Of a stretch of DNA of 33,179 nucleotides, positions 29,782-33,179 are shown piece after piece. The position numbers were made by a program, and so were the translations under genes. The notes below the pieces were generated by a model. It worked only from the letters and a program-made list of their open reading frames with translations. It was not told the DNA's origin and ran no database searches. Numbering within the stretch: position 1 is the stretch's first letter; every line of letters starts with the position of its first letter. Source of the DNA: Chromera velia (Eukaryota > Sar > Chromeraceae); the NCBI GenBank assembly GCA_018398765.1, contig JAHBMJ010005727.1, positions 6,868 to 40,046 on the forward strand, read 5' to 3'.

Positions 29782-32700
29782 GCGCGCGAATGTATATTTA
29801 CTTCTGTGTAAGTATCCATATATGTGCAGTGAGAGAAAGCGGTTTCTCTACACAAGGTCAGGTACAGAATTCACTTCTCTGAGATCTCTGTCTGCGACAA
29901 TTCTACTCCATACACAAATAGGCTCTCCGGGTTCGATCAAGGAGATTCTTGTTTCTCTCTAGAGTGCATCATGGTGTAGTGTCAGTGTTGAAAAAAATGC
30001 ATCGAATTTCTTTTTGAAGATAGAGTGAGCACTCTACCAGTAACGGCAAAGGAAAAGTTAGCAACTAATCAACAACCATATTCTTCCCTAGTTCGCTCTG
30101 AGCAGATCGACTGCGTGCAGAGAGAGAGAGACTCGGGGAAAAGGAGAATGGCTCACACATGCAGCTCAACAGAGCGAGCAGTTTGCAAGCATGCCTTCGA
30201 GAAAAGAAAGAATGCCGCGAGAATGTCGCCATGATCCATCCATCCAGATGAAAACCACTCTCGCCAGTCCGTTGCGACATTGAAGCTCTTCCTCTCAAAA
30301 AACATCCATCCACTCATTCGTCCTTCTCACCCACCCACCTACTCACCTGCAGGTCCCCAAACCGTATGTATGTATGTATGTATGTATGTGTGGCTGTATG
30401 TATGAAAATAAACCCACCCACCTGCAGGTCCCCGAATTGTTTTCCCTCAAAGGAAGGAGGTAGAGCCCACAACTCTATGCAGGTGGAGGGGCTCTCTCCC
30501 ATGAACTCCAACGCCACGTCCCGGGCGTTTCTCATCTCAAACAGAGAGGGAAACTTATTGCCCCCCACGCTGCTCATGTGACTCTGACCCAGAGGAAGCT
30601 TCATGCTGGCCGGCCTGCCCGCCCCTCCCTTTGCCTGAGGAGAAGAAGGAGGAACTTTCTTCGGTCGAATGCGGTCTCTCAAGAGGGTGTCTGCAGCGTC
30701 TCGGGAAGAAAGGAGAGAAGGCGGCACCCCGAGGAGACTTTCCAAAACGCGGAGGCCCACCTGCATGGTCGGAGTAAGGAAGAAAGATAAGAATAAAGAA
30801 GTGTCAATTTTTTAGCAATTGTGTGCGTCTCTCTCTCTCCTCAAGCAGCACAGAATCGGACACAGAGACATCCAGGTGAATTAAGCCTAAGACTCAGACG
30901 GAAGTCTGTGAAGGGAAACGTGGATTGACGCTTTCTTTAATTGTGTGCATGTGGAGCCATGCAGCCCGGTTGGTTTCCTTCCCTTCCTCTTTCCTTCTGC
31001 GCGTCATCCAATGAATTCAAACCTTCATTTTCCTCCGCAATGCCTTCCGCGACACGCAAAACAACTGCGAGATTCACCTGCGTGCTTCTCTCTGACATCT
31101 GCGTAAGCCCACCAAACCCCCACGAGACCCCCCATGCACAGAAAAGACATCCGGGTGTCCAAGAAAAAGAAAAACAAAAAAAGAACTTGTCCGTCCACCG
31201 AACAAATCCAAACTCCTTCCTTGGCTGACCGACCGACCATGCTTGTGCAGATCTTCCCTGAGTTGCACACGAGGCCGAAGAGAAAGTCGTTAGCAAACAC
31301 CTGGCCGGCCGCATATGCCACTGAGTGGAGGTACGCGCTCTCCATTTCCTCCCCCCCCCCGTCCTCCTGGGTGGAGTCCAGAGGCCACCAACGGGAATTG
31401 TCGAAGAACCGAAGGTTCTTTATGTCCATCAACTCACCCACCTGAATGAAGGACAGGGATGGACACACATTTGTCGATCGACCAAGAAAGGGAGGGATTT
31501 ATTCATGCATACAGACCCACATAAATGAAGTCAGTGAGATTTGAAGTAAGTGAGATTTGTCCATGCGTCGAAAAGTCAAAACGGCACGTCATTCTTTGAA
31601 GAGAGAGCCGATCCCCCGCCTTTTCCGGCTCTCGCACTCCCCCGTCCCATTCTCACTCTTGAGAATCGATGCACACGTACAAACCAACCATAGTCAGAGA
31701 CTGATTCATGGACGTCAACTCACTAACGCTTCCAGCCACTCACCGACACCCCAAACACACACAAGCTTGAGCCTTCATTCCTTCCAACACACTTAAGTGA
31801 TCGACCGACTGACTGACCACATGAATTTTCCAGAGTCCCTTGTTGTTGGCGATGTCCTTTGGAGGGTCTGAGTCGGGCCCCTTCCGGATGCTCTTGAGGA
31901 TCGATTGCGCCTTCAGTTTGGCCAACACCACAGAGACGTCGGAGTCCCCCGCAAAGAGAGTGAACTCGACTGCTTTGGAGCCTTGGAAGACGATCACCCC
32001 GTTCAGCAGAGGGTCCAGAACTCCGGCCTGCATTCAGGCAAGCAGGTGGTTGCATGGAGAGGAGAGGAGACAGATTGATTCGTTAGTGCGGCATGAGATC
32101 GGTCCGTCAAGTTTTCTTCAGTCAATAACAAGTCGACAGAGCTTCTTTTCCATGTGTTTCGCTTCTTGTGATCAATTGGTGCATTCAAATGAAGACTGGT
32201 CAAAGACTCAGCATTAGAAAGACACGCACACACACACACACACGCACACACACACAGGTTCAAGCACGAAGTTCTGAGCCTCGAATGATCCGCAAATACA
32301 TCGAGGGAAAACAAGAAAAAGAAAAAAGTCTTTTCTTCTCCAGACAGTCTCATGCAAGTACACACAAATCAGTCAGTGATGCCATCCCGCCTGCTGCATG
32401 GCTGACCATCGCCAGAGCTCCCTCGTCCATCGATTCATTTTCATACACAATTCTTTTTCATATGCAATTCTTTTTTTTGTATGGAAATGAATGTATGTAC
32501 CCGCCCGCCGGCTGGCTGACCATCGCCAGAGCTCCCTCATCCATCGGGTTGGCCTCGATGAACGCGACGAAGTGTCTGTAATTCGTCAGGGGAGCCCACT
32601 CGTCGAACTTCACGGGGAGTTTCGGACACAGCACGACGACGTTTAGATCGGAATTGCTCTTCTTTTTGAAATTGGCAAAGGACTCCAGCCACAAGTCGAG

Positions 32701-32793
32701 AGCTGTGGGCCAGAAGAGGGCAAGCACAAACGGGAGGTTCGGGTCAGTGCCGCACTGTTTCCAATACTCCCGGGCTTCCTCTATTGAGTCCAC
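29371..32793 (-). CDS. Slo/BK-type potassium channel, C-terminal gating-ring part (5' end outside window)
   Basis: Visible exons are 32793-32521, 32027-31818, 31441-31238, 30760-30422 and 29685-29371, all phase 0. They give 446 residues ending at TGA; the pore and RCK1 must lie beyond the right edge. Exon 1 has the RCK2 Rossmann start (PFVLALFWP, then NVVVLCPKLP). Exon 2 gives NGVIVFQGS and SDVSVVLAKLKAQSI, like the second half of the Slo Rossmann fold. Exon 3 has the ELM..NLRFFD segment in the calcium-bowl position, then VAYAAGQVFANDFLFGL, matching the Slo helix after the bowl. The exon 3-4 junction continues into VGLRVLESLLG with family spacing. The last exon has VIVLGLYR and LLDTDRVYVIPPG, like the C-terminal RCK segment. 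A 21-base exon at 31098-31078 could be included in phase but would disturb the spacing. A donor at 29374 could add a short alternative end. Two introns contain copied splice donors. Confidence 0.75.
29743..29789. repeat. (CA)n followed by (CG)n
   Basis: About 46 bases of strictly alternating purine-pyrimidine, first CA then CG dinucleotides, in the last intron of the channel gene, less than 60 bases upstream of the final exon. Confidence 0.97.
30335..30440 (-). repeat. duplicated exon end and splice donor in the channel gene
   Basis: In gene sense, GGGGACCTGCAG followed by a donor occurs twice: exon end 30422 with GTGGGT and again at 30347 with GTGAGT. The copies are 75 bases apart and separated by a CATA repeat. 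The frame stays open between them, so use of the second donor would add 25 residues in phase. Confidence 0.85.
32390..32545 (-). repeat. second duplicated exon end and donor in the channel gene
   Basis: In gene sense, GAGGGAGCTCTGGCGATG followed by GTCAGCCA occurs at exon end 32521 and again at 32407, with about 30 matching bases 114 apart. A stop at 32458 closes the frame between them, so the downstream copy is not a usable in-frame donor. Confidence 0.9.
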
Positions 32794-33179
32794 CTGCATC
32801 CGTGCATTTGCATTTGCACATACATGAGGTGGAGGTATTTTTTGTATGTGCATTTGCATATGCATGGGGTGGTGTTTCTTGTTTGGCTTGACGGTGTTTC
32901 AAAGGGAGCATTTGCGCAAACATGGGGCATTAACACAGAGACAGGATCACCTCACGAGTATTCAGAACACGAAAGCCCATGCGTGCCATTGGCAGTAACA
33001 AGACAGAGCCACACATGACAGTCAGAAAGAAAAAGCATGCCTTCTTTGCAAGGAGAAGTGTCTGTTCTGTCCTGTGTGGCGAAAGAGGAATGTTGATTCA
33101 TGGCCTGCTCTTCCTGCATCCTGTACGGGGGGGAAGGGGAGGGAGGAGACAGACTGCATGTTCTCGGCCGAACAAGGGG
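32794..33179 (-). other. probable intron of the channel gene to the window edge
   Basis: No frame continues the RCK2 sequence upstream of the acceptor at 32794-32796 (GGATGCAG). A GCATTTGCATATGCA-type repeat occurs at 32805-32866. I see no exon that can be placed with confidence before 33179. Confidence 0.5.

Noticed and set aside
31023-31098. An exon of the channel gene beginning MSERSTQVNLAVVL
   Set aside because: The 76-base version ends in the wrong phase for the next exon, and even the 21-base version breaks the spacing expected between the Slo helix and VGLRVLESLLG. Direct joining of 31238 to 30760 fits without it. It is kept only as an alternative microexon.

Overview
The window reads as nuclear DNA of a single-celled eukaryote. 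Its genes are GC-leaning, intron-bearing and widely spaced. Introns and intergenic DNA are full of microsatellites, and AT-rich gene-free blocks alternate with coding islands. Nothing prokaryotic (operons, ribosome-binding-site-led ORFs) is visible. TGCATGCA palindromes are very frequent, introns nearly always end in TGCAG, and most start with GTCAG. An alga or alveolate-like protist would fit, but this is an impression; the sequence does not name the lineage. All gene models were built by hand from reading-frame continuity and splice phase.

Layout, left to right. 1-3136 holds a TG microsatellite, an AT-rich block and a doubtful coding island. 3137-7021 (+) is a seven-exon GNAT acetyltransferase with five xQT[D/E] motifs in front of the catalytic domain and a very acidic tail. 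7022-12917 is about 6 kb without a convincing gene, made of diverged duplications, CATC repeats and AT-rich DNA. 15018-12918 (-) is a two-exon gene for an unrecognised charged protein whose intron is almost entirely microsatellite. It diverges from an SNF7/CHMP4 ESCRT-III gene at 15940-17127 (+).

17716-21450 is AT-rich. It carries a 1.86-kb fold-back transposon-like element (18836-20696) with about 250-bp inverted repeats, flanked by arrays of a short palindromic module, and a tRNA-like sequence. 21840-23130 holds a GAAT repeat and a decayed TPR gene. 24465-23202 (-) is a two-exon gene with an XPA C-terminal-like domain. It diverges from a BTB/POZ gene at 25021-25713 (+). Directly behind the BTB gene lies a ~600-bp copy of the SNF7 gene's 3' end, followed by a second copy of the BTB gene's own tail.

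26650-29370 is gene-poor and includes a long TC tract. 32793-29371 (-) is the C-terminal part of a Slo/BK-type potassium channel gating ring, with five exons visible and the 5' part beyond the right edge.

The genes do not form a pathway: acetylation, membrane remodelling, DNA-repair-like scaffold, BTB adaptor and ion channel are unrelated neighbours. The most informative signals are genomic: the unusual splice donors, local duplications that copy splice donors, the fold-back element, and the transposition-like movement of the SNF7 3' flank.
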